Below are positions 28,303 to 37,528 of a stretch of 64,000 nt of DNA, in pieces. The DNA is taken from NCBI RefSeq assembly GCF_001641265.1, contig NW_020167528.1:124001-188000 (forward strand), written 5' to 3'. Below the pieces are notes generated by a model. The model saw only the letters and a list, made by a program, of their open reading frames with translations, made no database searches and was not told the DNA's origin. A program made the position numbers and the translations under genes. Each line of letters starts with the position of its first letter. The first letter of the stretch is position 1. The stretch comes from Pseudogymnoascus destructans (Eukaryota > Ascomycota > Leotiomycetes > Thelebolales > Thelebolaceae).

Positions 28303-28626
28303 TGTGTAAGGATGCCTTCTCGTCTCTGACTCTAAGGAGCAGACTCTGAATAGCTGTGGGTCACGTGCGATCATTTGGGCGGGCTAACCGAGTCGGATGG
28401 GTTTCGGGTACTTGAGAAAAATGACTCACGAGGTTCCCCCTGGTCACGTGTGATCATTGGGGTGGGCTAACCGAGTCGGATGGTTTCGGGTACTTAAGGG
28501 AATTGACTCACGGGGTTCCCCCTTCATCTTTTTTGTATCCTTCGTAGTAGACTGATAGCAACCATTTAGCCTCCGACTCGCACTCTCATATGCTATTACT
28601 GTGAGCTAGGTGCCCTGTGTCCTTAC
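28303..28626 (-). mobile_element. LTR family B (copy B3), probable left LTR of GYP-2
   Basis: 324 bp from TGTAAGGATGCC to GTGTCCTTACA, the reverse complement orientation of B1. It contains an ~82-bp tandem duplication (28360-28442 and 28443-28524) with GTCACGTG and CGAGTCGGATGG blocks. It precedes a plus-strand gag frame, and another B-type end follows the matching pol remnant at 39440-39524, so these are probably the two LTRs of GYP-2. No TSD matches across the pair. Confidence 0.8.
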
Positions 28627-28798
28627 ATTATACAAAAAAGATCACGCCTGCCGGGGACGGCCGTACTTCAATAATATCCCACACCGGAACGACTCAGGAG
28701 AACTACCATTACGACATCGACCGCGACTCGGTGACGTTTCGGAGGAGAGACCTGATGACTTCAAATAGCCGTGATTCCAGAGATCTCACGGACAGCCA

Positions 28799-29978
28799 GT
28801 GGATCAGGGTTTGATTCTTCAGAACAAGCTGGTAAAGTCGCCGATGCGTTGGCGCCAAATAGGATACGAGATCCTTAAGAACCCCCTCCTAGCACAGAGG
28901 AAATTGTGGACAAGATCGTTGATAGCTAGGAGCTACCAGAAGTCAAGCTCTTTCATATTGGTACTGATACACACTGGAGGCAATATGTCGAAAAAGCCGA
29001 CATCAAACATACCACAAGACAACGACGGTCAACTGCCCAGAATGACTACCAGACAAACCACCGCTGCAGCTACGACCGCTGTGCCATCCGAAGACATCCC
29101 GAGTCGAATGGCCAACCTCGAAGCACAGATACAGGAGGTCAAGGATCTACTAGTTACCCTGACGGCAGCCCAGACCAGAATCCCGTCCACACCGCTGGTG
29201 GATGCCCCCATACCCACAGTTGAAGCTACGGAGCAACGAACGCCTCGCACGCGAAACACCCCTGAGACAGTTCAATTGCCGCCTCTTCGGAACACTCATT
29301 CTCCATCAATTCCAAGGTCGTCACGAATGCTCACTGAGGACCCTCCGAATCGCTATAAGAAATCAACCATCTCTGAGAAAATCCTTCCTCTCAGCGATGG
29401 GATAGAACATACCTTCCTACAATGGAGCGCTTCGATTCGGGACCGACTCGTAGTCAATGAGGACCACTACCTTACTGACGTCTCGAGAAGAGCATTGATA
29501 TGGGGAACTACGACCGGCCTGGCGAAGACCTACCTAGAGCCCCAATACCTGTCCGCTACATGGGTTCCGCAGTGGTGAGGAGATGATGGATCTACTAGGT
29601 TCATACTACCTCACAGGCAACGAGACGGAACAGGCCAGGAACCTCTTCGACGACCTGCAAATGGGAGAAAAGGGGCATGCTAGCGAAACCTTCCCAGAGT
29701 TCAAGACTCCTTTCCAAAGTGCAGCTATCACAGGACAAGTCTCTGAGTCAGAATGGTTTCGGTACATGTGGAACAAGTTGACTCCCCAATTCCGCAGCCG
29801 CGTCGCGATCATAAAAAACCAATGGAATGGAGACTACCAGACCATGGTACGAGAACTTACTGCCTTTGATCAGGAACGGCGCTGGAACAACGAATTGAAT
29901 CTGCTACCCGCTCTCGCAAGGACGTCCACACGTACCATGGATATGGCAAAGGCGTCGGCGTCGAAGCTGACTCGTTAA
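28799..29978 (+). pseudogene. gypsy gag remnant (GYP-2)
   Basis: Frame from 28799 (likely start MSKKPTSNIPQDNDGQLPRM at 28985) to a TGA at 29576-29578, continuing after a small shift as SGEEMMDLLGSYYLTGNETE to 29978. A coiled-coil-like segment (SRMANLEAQIQEVKDLLVTL) precedes the capsid-type part (WFRYMWNKLTPQFRSRVAII, TMVRELTAFDQERRWNN). Nucleocapsid and pol N-terminus are missing: the sequence ends in a short duplication next to the GYP-1 LTR. The matching RT resumes at 37529. Confidence 0.75.
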
Positions 29979-30041
29979 ACAATCAGGAACGGCGCTGGAA
30001 CAACGAATTGAATCTGCTACCCGCTCTCCTTGCGAGAGCGG
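29869..30041. repeat. 45-bp direct duplication with an inverted tail at a junction
   Basis: The segment from CAGGAACGGCGCTGGAACAA to CCCGCTCTC (about 29870-29914) is repeated at 29982-30026. The second copy is followed by CTTGCGAGAGCGG, the reverse complement of CCGCTCTCGCAAG found at the end of the first copy, and then directly by a 5'-truncated LTR-C. Confidence 0.88.
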
Positions 30042-30498
30042 ACGATAGAAGACACAGAGGTTCTCTTGCGTAAAGGTTTACTTATCAGAGGAGGCAGGGG
30101 ATCAGACACAAAGGCTTCAAGTAACACGTTACTAGTATATAACAAATACTGTATTGAGTTGAGCACGAAGCTCCTATCTAAGAACTAACTATCTACTTAT
30201 ATAGTGGCGTCGTGCCTAGTGGACTCCTGGGAACTCACTCGAGTCCTCGGAGTCCTGGACTCTTAGGATTCTTCTCATCATCCTGCGAGTCCGTCACGTG
30301 CCTAGTGGACTCCTGGAAACTCACTCGAGTCCTCGGAGTCCTGGACTCTTAGGATTCTTCTCATCATCCTGCGAGTCCATCACGTGATACTTTCAGAACT
30401 ACTATTCCCCACTGCCCCTCCAGGTACCAGGGCCGGTCTCATGCGACCTCCCTCCTTCCTGTCCTGTAGTTGGCCAGCCTTCTTGTTCCGTCGTAACA
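30042..30498 (-). repeat. 3' LTR of GYP-1 (family C), outer 18 bp missing
   Basis: Matches 37054-37528 along its length but starts at ACGATAGAAGACAC, so the outermost 18 bp are missing. Two tandem ~85-bp units with GAGTCC/GGACTC words are present. Its inner end borders a purine tract, as expected of a 3' LTR. Confidence 0.9.
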
Positions 30499-30546
30499 CT
30501 CGCTCCCTTCCCCTGGGCATTCGTCTCGAATCCTATAAGTACGTCC

Positions 30547-31161
30547 ATGTCCCCGGGACTCTGCTGCTCCTCAGCGAGTCCTTCAACATGCAATATGCCT
30601 ACTGACACTGCCCACAAACTCCAGGAACGCAACGATCTTGTCCGTCGAATAAAGAACCACGGATACGAACTACCCGAAATGGATTCTTGCTCGAACTGCG
30701 TGAGGCGAAACGTTACTTGCGTGTCGTCTCCAAATGATTCACGGCGGTGCGCCGAGTGCGTTCGTCACAACTTGAAAGAAAAATGTGACTGTATGGGTCC
30801 TGAGCATCCCGACTGGGTGAAGCTCGAACGGGAGGAGGATCGCCTGGATCGCGAAGAGGAAGAAACCCTTTCGAAGTTACTTCGTCTGCGGAAGCAGAAA
30901 CGCCTCATCCGAACCCGTGGTAAAGATATGCTCCGGCGAGGTTTGAAAACCCTCGACGAGCTTGATGCGGCAGAGGAGGCCGAACGTGTGGCTGCTGAGA
31001 AGCGTGACGCTGTTGAGGCTGAGGAACAGGCAGTTAGCGCTGCCTCCTCGTCTGTGACCGGGACCCCCGCTTCCTCCGATCCACTGGCCTACTCCCCTGC
31101 ATCTTGGGATCAATGGCTGGCGGATGGCGGCGTCGATATTCCTCCAGCAGTTCTTTGCTGA
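30547..31161 (+). CDS. antisense ORF of GYP-1 with Zn(II)2Cys6-like spacing
   Basis: 204-codon frame on the strand opposite to gag-pol, between the pol stop and the 3' LTR, overlapping the last ~128 bp of pol tail to tail. A second possible start is MPTDTAHKLQER (30595). Residues ~48-80 read C-x2-C-x6-C-x9-C-x2-C-x8-C (CSNCVRRNVTC ... RRCAECVRHNLKEKC), the spacing of fungal binuclear zinc clusters. A long Glu/Arg/Lys-rich coiled-coil-like segment follows (~95-165), then a Ser/Pro tail. The frame is intact while pol is broken. It may be an accessory DNA- or RNA-binding protein of the element; function is unknown. Confidence 0.65.
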   Translation: MSPGLCCSSASPSTCNMPTDTAHKLQERNDLVRRIKNHGYELPEMDSCSNCVRRNVTCVSSPNDSRRCAECVRHNLKEKCDCMGPEHPDWVKLEREEDRLDREEEETLSKLLRLRKQKRLIRTRGKDMLRRGLKTLDELDAAEEAERVAAEKRDAVEAEEQAVSAASSSVTGTPASSDPLAYSPASWDQWLADGGVDIPPAVLC

Positions 31162-34100
31162 TGTTTCTTGTTGGTTCCCACGAATTATCCGTAGGTTCGT
31201 AATTTTCCCATTTTATCAAAAACTCTTCTCGACGTCCTACTAACCTTCTGTCTAGGATCGCTTCGACCTCATATTCGATTATCTCATTCTCGGGTTGGAG
31301 TTCGGTGTCGGTCGCAATTGGGGTATTTCCTCTTGCTGGTTCCAGTAGTGAGACATGAAATACCGGGTGTAGTCTAGACTTCCTGGGTAGCTGCAGTCTG
31401 TAATTAACTGAGCTTACTTTGTTCAATATTTTGAATGGTCCCAATTTCTTGAAGTCCAACTTTGTGCTTGGTCGTTTCGTTTTGATATGTTTCCGGAGTA
31501 GGTATACTTTATCCCCCTCCTTGAAGGCAGGTTCCATACTGCGCTTCTTGTTTGCGTATGCGGCGGATCGTTCATTTAAGAATTGGATGTCCATCGCAAG
31601 TTGTTCGTGGAACGATTTCAGTTGTTCCACCACGATCAGGGCTTGTTCAGCTCGTGATTCATCCGGTCTTGGTTGCCTATATGCTTCTGGCTGGTAGCCG
31701 TAATTGGCAAAGAACGGTGAGACTTTCGTTGCTTCTGTCATCGCGCTGTTATATGCAAACTGTGCGATGGGTAAGATCTGAACCCAGTTATCCTGTTGAT
31801 GATTGACATAGCTTCGCAGGTACTGTTCAAGGGTCTGATTTAATCTTTCTGTTTGGCCGTCTGTCTGGGGATGAAAAGCTGTTGATAGCTTATGATTTGT
31901 TCCCAGTAGCGCCATCAATGATTTCCAGAATTTCGAAGTAAAGAGCTTGTCTCTATCTGAGATGATTTCTTCTGGCATCCCATGATCGGCTAATATGACT
32001 CGAATGAAGGTATATGCGAGCGCCTCGGCGTCGCTAGCTTCTAGATATGGTATAAACTTCCCATATTTCGTGAGTCTTTCCGTGATGACGAGGATAGAGT
32101 CGTATTCTATTCCTGTTAACGGGTCCTTGGAGGGTGGAAGCTTGACGATGAAGTCCAAAGCTATTGATTTCCACGCTCCTTTTGGTACTGGTGTCGACTT
32201 GAGTTGTCCGTATGGCAGATGCCTATTGGATTTTGACTTGCTGCAAATGTCGCACTCTCTTACCACTGTCTCTACCTGCTTCCTCATACCTGGGAAGTAG
32301 TAGTGTCGGGTGATTCGTTCGAAGGTTCGTGTTACTCCCTGATGACCGTGTGCTGGTAACGAGTGTTGTTCTTGCACCAGCGGGCGTCTCATTTGACTTG
32401 GGACATACACTAACCCTTTGTATCGAATCAATCCTTGTTCGTCGATGGCGAAGTCGCCTTCGACTTTGGACAAGACTCGCTTGGCGCATTCGTCTGTTGC
32501 GTAAGCTTTCTTGAGTCTTTCCTCGAGTTCTGTATCTTCGATGACTGAGATCGTCGCTAGTAACTCGTTGTACTGTATTCCTGCATCTGTTTTCTTCAGA
32601 ATTGCTCTAGGTCTTTCTTCCTTTGGGCCGGCGTAGTCGGTCCGTCTGCTGAGAGCGTCTGCTCTTGCATTCTCGGAGCCCTTGCGATAGGTTATCGTGA
32701 AGTTGTAGGCTGCGAGGGTTTCTGCCCAGCGGACTTGTCTGCGGTTTAAAACCTTGGTCGTGGTGAAGTATATGAGGTTCTTGTGATCCGTCCATACCTG
32801 CACAGGGTAGGTGGATCCCTCAAGATATACTCGCCACTGCTCAAAGGCAACGACAATAGCCAGTAGCTCCTTGTCGTGGATGTCGTAATTGAGTTCCGCG
32901 GGTGACAGTTTCCTAGAGTAGTACGCGATTGGTTTGAACTTACCGTTCTCGTCTGGTTGATTCAGACATGCTCAATTGCGAAGTCAGAAGAGTCCGTTTC
33001 GAGGATGATCTTCTTTGCAGGGTCAAATGTAGCAAGGATAGGTGCTTCCGTGAACTTCGTCTTAAGTTCCTGGAAAGCAGCCTCTGCCTTGTCCGTCCAT
33101 TTGAATTCGAGATCCTTTCTGGTAAGCTCCGTGAGTGGTTGAGCTACCTTGGAATATCCCGAGATGAATCTTCGGTAGAAGTTGGCGAAGCCTAGGAAGG
33201 CTTGCACTTCCTTGACCGTGGTCGGTGTTGGCCATTCCAACACTGCCGTTACTTTTGCTTGGTCCATCTTGATGCCGTGCGTTCCGATAATGTAACCCAA
33301 GAATTCGACTTGGTTTTTATGGAACTCGCACTTCTCTGGTTTGAGGAGTAAGCTGTACTCCTTTAGTTTCTTCAGGACGAGTTTGACATGCTTGACATGC
33401 TCCTCCTTGGTTGCTGAATACACCAGGACATCGTCTAGGTAGACAATGGTAAAGATGTCTAAGTATTCGTGCAAAGCATCATTCATCAGTCGTTGCATGG
33501 ATGCGGGTGCGTTTGTTAGCCCAAAGGGCATGACTTGATACTCGAATAGGCCATAGCGGGTGCGGAATGCTGTTTTCCACTCTTCCCCAGCCTTGATTCG
33601 GATCAGGTTGTATGCTCCTCGCAGATCTAGCTTACTGAAGATCTTTGCTCCTTGAAATCTATCGTGTAGTTCGTTGATTAACGGCAGGGCATACCTGTCC
33701 TTGATTGTGATGTTGTTCAACGCTCGATAGTCCACACATAACCGTAGGGAGCCGTCTTTCTTTGGTACGAAAAGCACCGGACTTCCTGCTGGTGATGTGG
33801 ATGGTCTGATGAATCCTTTCGCTAGGTTATCATCGATGTACTCCTTAAGTACCTTCAGCTCCTTTTCCGATAGCTGATATATTGGTCCGAACGGTGGACT
33901 CTTGTCTTTCTCCAAAGGTATCTCGTGATCCCATGGTTGGTGCTTAGGAAGCGCCTCATTCTTAGGGCCTTCCTGGAATAATTGCTCGTATTCCTTGTAC
34001 TCCACCGGTATACTCGTCGGTGAGGATGCCTGGGCTAGGTCATCGAGCTCGGAGGTTGCACATAACTCCTTCCGGCCCTGGGAGGGTTTCTCCCATTGTC

Positions 34101-34565
34101 GCGTGTCCGTCCGTTGTTCACACGCGCACTGGCTCATCACAACTTTCTCGTTCCACCAGTCGATCTGGGGGTTGTGTTTCTTGAGCCATGGCACACCAAG
34201 GATGCACGCATGGTTGTCCATGTGCACGATGTCAAACTGAATCGTTTCCTTGTGCCCGTGTAGCATGACCATTTCCAATGGGACCGTTTCGTGGGTCACC
34301 ATTCCTTCATTAGTCGAGATGGGTTCTCCATCTACGACCATTAATGGGTATGGTTCGGTTTTCAATTGCGTCTTGAAACCTTGCGTGTCTGCTACTTTCT
34401 TTGTCATAAAGTTGCCCGTCGCTCCTGAGTCAATCATTGCTCGGAGGTGTCGCTGTTGTATCTTAGCGACCACATATAGTTGCATGCTGCCCGTCGTGGC
34501 GCATAGCTGGTCTGTACTAGGCCTCTTCGTGTCGCTCGCCGGTGGCCTACCGTCGAGGACTCCTA
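31034..34565 (-). pseudogene. GYP-1 pol: protease, RT, RNase H, integrase, chromodomain
   Basis: Read in the -1 frame from the gag stop: retropepsin motif MIDSGATGNF (~34430), RT with LFVPKKDGSLRLCVDYRALN and the catalytic IVYLDDVLVYS (~33440), RNase H start (LETDSSDFAI) at ~32985, where one G is missing and the frame shifts. It continues in the next frame with VWTDHKNLIYF, the integrase H-H-C-C zinc region (GHQGVTRTFERITRHYYF, CDICSKSK), the catalytic regions (IALDFIVKLP, IISDRDKLF, FHPQTDGQTERLNQTLE) and a C-terminal chromodomain (EYEVEAILDRR, FLIKWENYEPTDNSWEP). All catalytic residues seen are intact. Chromodomains steer integration to marked chromatin. Confidence 0.93.
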
Positions 34566-34572
34566 GTTTTTT
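34535..34572 (-). promoter_or_regulatory. -1 ribosomal frameshift site between gag and pol
   Basis: On the minus strand the gag frame ends TCA AAA AAC TAG, so the heptamer A AAA AAC (34572-34566) lies in the required phase directly before the stop. After 8 nt (TAGGAGTC) a hairpin can form: CTCGACGG (34557-34550), loop TAGGCCA, CCGGCGAG (34542-34535), eight positions with one A-G mismatch. The -1 frame is open into pol (KLGVLDGRPPASD). This matches the canonical X XXY YYZ plus spacer plus stem layout. Confidence 0.85.
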
Positions 34573-37007
34573 GACTCGTCCGAGGAAGGATAGTATTCAT
34601 CCGCTTCCAATGGTGGTCCTTGGGGAGATCGTTTCCCTCGCTCTTCTGCTTCGTCTAGCAGATGTGGGTATTTCTCGTATACCTGTTTGCTTTTGATAGG
34701 CAAGTCCCCTTCAGACTGGCTTCGCCTGAGGGCGTGAACTTGCTCTGCGTCTCTGAAGTGTATCCTGGGCGAGGATCGGGGAAACAACTGATTCTGGTGT
34801 TTCTTTTTCCAGTGGAGCTTGCAGTCATCTTCGCTGCAATACTCCCAGTAGACATACGCGTGCCAGGGATGATCAGTCTCTGTTGCGTCTGTCATTGATA
34901 GTTCCCGCTGTCCTCTCACCCATGCACTATCTTCCCTCGGAGGCGTGGAGAACGTGTCTAGTTGCTCCATGGCTCTCCTTTCGATGCGTGGAGTGGGTCT
35001 CGCATTTTCCCGTCGCAGCATACCTCTGGCTTTCTCGTCGTACTTCTCCAGGGCTCTCCTGCGGTCCTGGTAGTAAAGTTCGACGCTTTTCATATTCTTC
35101 AGTTTAGCCATATGCTCGACATCCTTCTCCAGTTCTTCCGCTTCTTGGGCTTCCAACTTAGCTATGTCTGGGGACGTGCCAAGCAGCCTGCGGGTATTCG
35201 TTAGTTGGTCGTAGTATCTCCAGAGGTCATCCTTGCAGTCGTCCACCTTGCACTCTAACGGAAGTCCCTGTAACAGGTTCCCGTAGATGCCCTTAAGCGT
35301 GGGGATTCTCCTCTGGCTGCTGGGCTTGTCTCGTTCGGCCCTAATCTTCACGTGGGCGTGTTTTGCCATGCGTCTTACTACGCTCTTGCACCGTGGACTC
35401 ATTGGTTCCATAGGTGCGAGCTCGTCGAAGGTTTCCTGTTCCGAGACGGTGAACGATTCTGCCTCCGATTTTTCATCTGAGCTCCCGTTTTCTGGGGTGC
35501 TTTCGCCATTAGTTCCCCAGTCCTGTTTGTTCACAAATGTGGCGTTTAACTGCATCCCCGAGGCGTTGTAACCTCCCCGGCCTTGCCAGGTAGCATTGAG
35601 TTGTTTGCCGACTTTGCGTCCGCCGTTCCCTTTCTTTGGCTGTCTGCAGTCTCGGGCCATGTGGCCTGGCTTGTCGCAGTTAAAACAGAGTCGTTCCTTG
35701 AATTGTCTGTCTTTCTTAGGGTCACGGGGTCGTCCAGGTTTTAACGTGGCATCGAGTTCCATTGGGTCCGACCAACGGTTGTCTCGTGGGTGTTGATCCC
35801 GTCGTCTGCCCTCGTTTCCCCGGTAGGGGTAACTTTTCTTGGGCTTGTCATAGGTCCGACGTTCCTTCTGGAATTCGTATAGTCGATTGTCGATTCGGAC
35901 CGTATGTTCGATTAGCGCTACCATGTCCGTTGGTTGTTGTTCCAAACGGGCAAGTTCCATACGTATATGTTATGACGGAACAAGAAGGCTGGCCAACTAC
36001 AGGACAGGAAGGAGGGAGGTCGCATGAGACCGGCCCTGGTACCTGGAGGGGCAGCGGGGAATAGTAGTTCCGAAAGTATCACGTGACGGACTCGCAGGAT
36101 GATGAGAAGAGTCCTAAGAGTCCAGGACTCCGAGGACTCGAGTGAGTTCCCAGGAGTCCACTAGGCACGTGACGGACTCGCAGGATGATGAGAAGAATCC
36201 TAAGAGTCCAGGACTCCGAGGACTCGAGTGAGTTCCCAGGAGTCCACTAGGCACGACGCCACGATATAAGTAGATAGTATTTCCTTAGATAGGAGCTTCG
36301 TGCTCAACTCAATACAGTATTTGTTATATACTAGTAACGTGTTACTTGAAGCCTTTGTGTCTGATCCCCTGCCTCCTCTGATAAGTAAACCTTTACGCAA
36401 GAGAACCTCTGTGTCTTCTATCGTTTAGAAGTCAGCGTTACAGTATATGGCTCTTCAGCCCACGTCGGTAGTGGCTGATGAGTGCGCTGGCGTCCCATCC
36501 TGTCTGATTGCCGTATCTCTGGAATTCTGTGGAGTACGTGAGGGCACTGCCAGTCTGCTTAAGTGCAAACAGATGGTCTTCCGCGGTCTTAATCTCATCG
36601 ATGTCTCCGAACATGCGTCGGAGTTCCTTACAGAATCCTTTCCAGCTGCCAAACATAGTCTGCGTAGTTGCCATGCTTCCATTGGTACTTTCATATTTGA
36701 AATAATCCTTGAGGAATGGTTCGACCCATCGCAGGGCTTCCCCCCTAAGGTAGGACGCAGTCCACAGGGCATAGCTCTCCTGGGTGGGAAACTTCTCGTC
36801 ATTGAAGTGCTGGTACAGTTCGACCTGTAGCAAAAACACCTCAAGTTCCTTTCGGTTGCCGGAGTAAGTGTCGGGCAACTTGACGCGTAGAGTTTCCTTG
36901 AGTTCATTGATGGTGGGTGCGTCGGGCATCTCTTCATTCTCAGGCTTAGACCTCTGAGACGAAGTTGGCGTGGTGGGGGTTTTCCCCTTCGAACTGACGA
37001 CAGACAT
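34563..37007 (-). pseudogene. GYP-1 gag, interrupted by solo LTR-C2
   Basis: Starts MSVVSSKGKTPTTPTSSQRS at 37007 and runs to 36443, then resumes at 35962 and ends at 34563. Leaving out the LTR and one TSD copy gives 655 codons in frame. Capsid-type motifs (VKLPDTYSGNRKELEVFLLQ, YALWTASYLRGEALRWVEPF, FCKELRRMFGDIDE) are followed by the spacer and the nucleocapsid CCHC knuckle (CFNCDKPGHMARDC near 35680), then a long charged C-terminal extension to the frameshift site. The initiator is 47 bp from the 5' LTR end. Confidence 0.92.
35968..36442 (-). mobile_element. solo LTR, family C (copy C2) in GYP-1 gag, TSD GTATA
   Basis: 475 bp in the orientation TGTTATGACGG...CAGCGTTACA, flanked by GTATA at 35963-35967 and 36443-36447. 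It belongs to the same LTR family as its host element, so GYP-1 relatives were still moving after GYP-1 inserted. Confidence 0.95.
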
Positions 37008-37053
37008 GTTGCTTTATGTATGAGCCAGTGCCTCGTAGAAGTGGTGCTCAAAG

Positions 37054-37528
37054 TGTAACGCTGACTTCTAAACGATAGAAGACACAGAGGTTCTCTTGCG
37101 TAAAGGTTTACTTATCAGAGGAGGTAGGGGATCAGACACAAAGGCTTCAAGTAACACGTTACTAGTATATAACAAATACTGTATTGAGTTGAGCACGAAG
37201 CTCCTATCTAAGAACTAACTATCTACTTATATAGTGGCGTCATGCCTAGTGGACTCCTGGGAACTCACTCGAGTCCTCAGAGTCCTGGACTCTTAGGATT
37301 CTTCTCATCATCCTGCGAGTCCGTCACGTGCCTAGTGGACTCCTGGGAACTCACTCGAGTCCTCGGAGTCCTGGACTCTTAGGATTCTTCTCATCATCCT
37401 GCGAGTCCGTCACATGATACTTTCGGAACTACTATTCCCCGCTGCCCCTCCAGGTACCAGGGCCGGTCTCATGCGACCTCCCTCCTTCCTGTCCTGTAGT
37501 TGGCCAGCCTTCTTGTTCCGTCGTAACA
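37054..37528 (-). repeat. 5' LTR of GYP-1 (family C), 475 bp
   Basis: Complete LTR-C from TGTAACGCTGAC to TTCCGTCGTAACA (plus-strand reading). Two tandem ~85-bp units occupy its middle. The right flank GACAG leads into the RT of GYP-2; no left counterpart survives. Confidence 0.93.

Larger units (their letters stand above)
30042..37528 (-). mobile_element. GYP-1, near-complete Ty3/gypsy chromovirus
   Basis: Two direct LTR-C copies (30042-30498, lacking its first 18 bp, and 37054-37528) enclose gag, pol and an antisense ORF. On the minus strand: 5' LTR, gag from 37007, a -1 frameshift site, pol with protease, RT, RNase H, integrase and chromodomain, then the antisense gene, a polypurine tract (30499-30514, AGGGGAAGGGAGCGAG) and the 3' LTR. 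The damage seen is a solo LTR in gag, a one-base deletion in pol and the 18-bp loss at the left LTR. It sits between the two halves of GYP-2. Confidence 0.93.
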
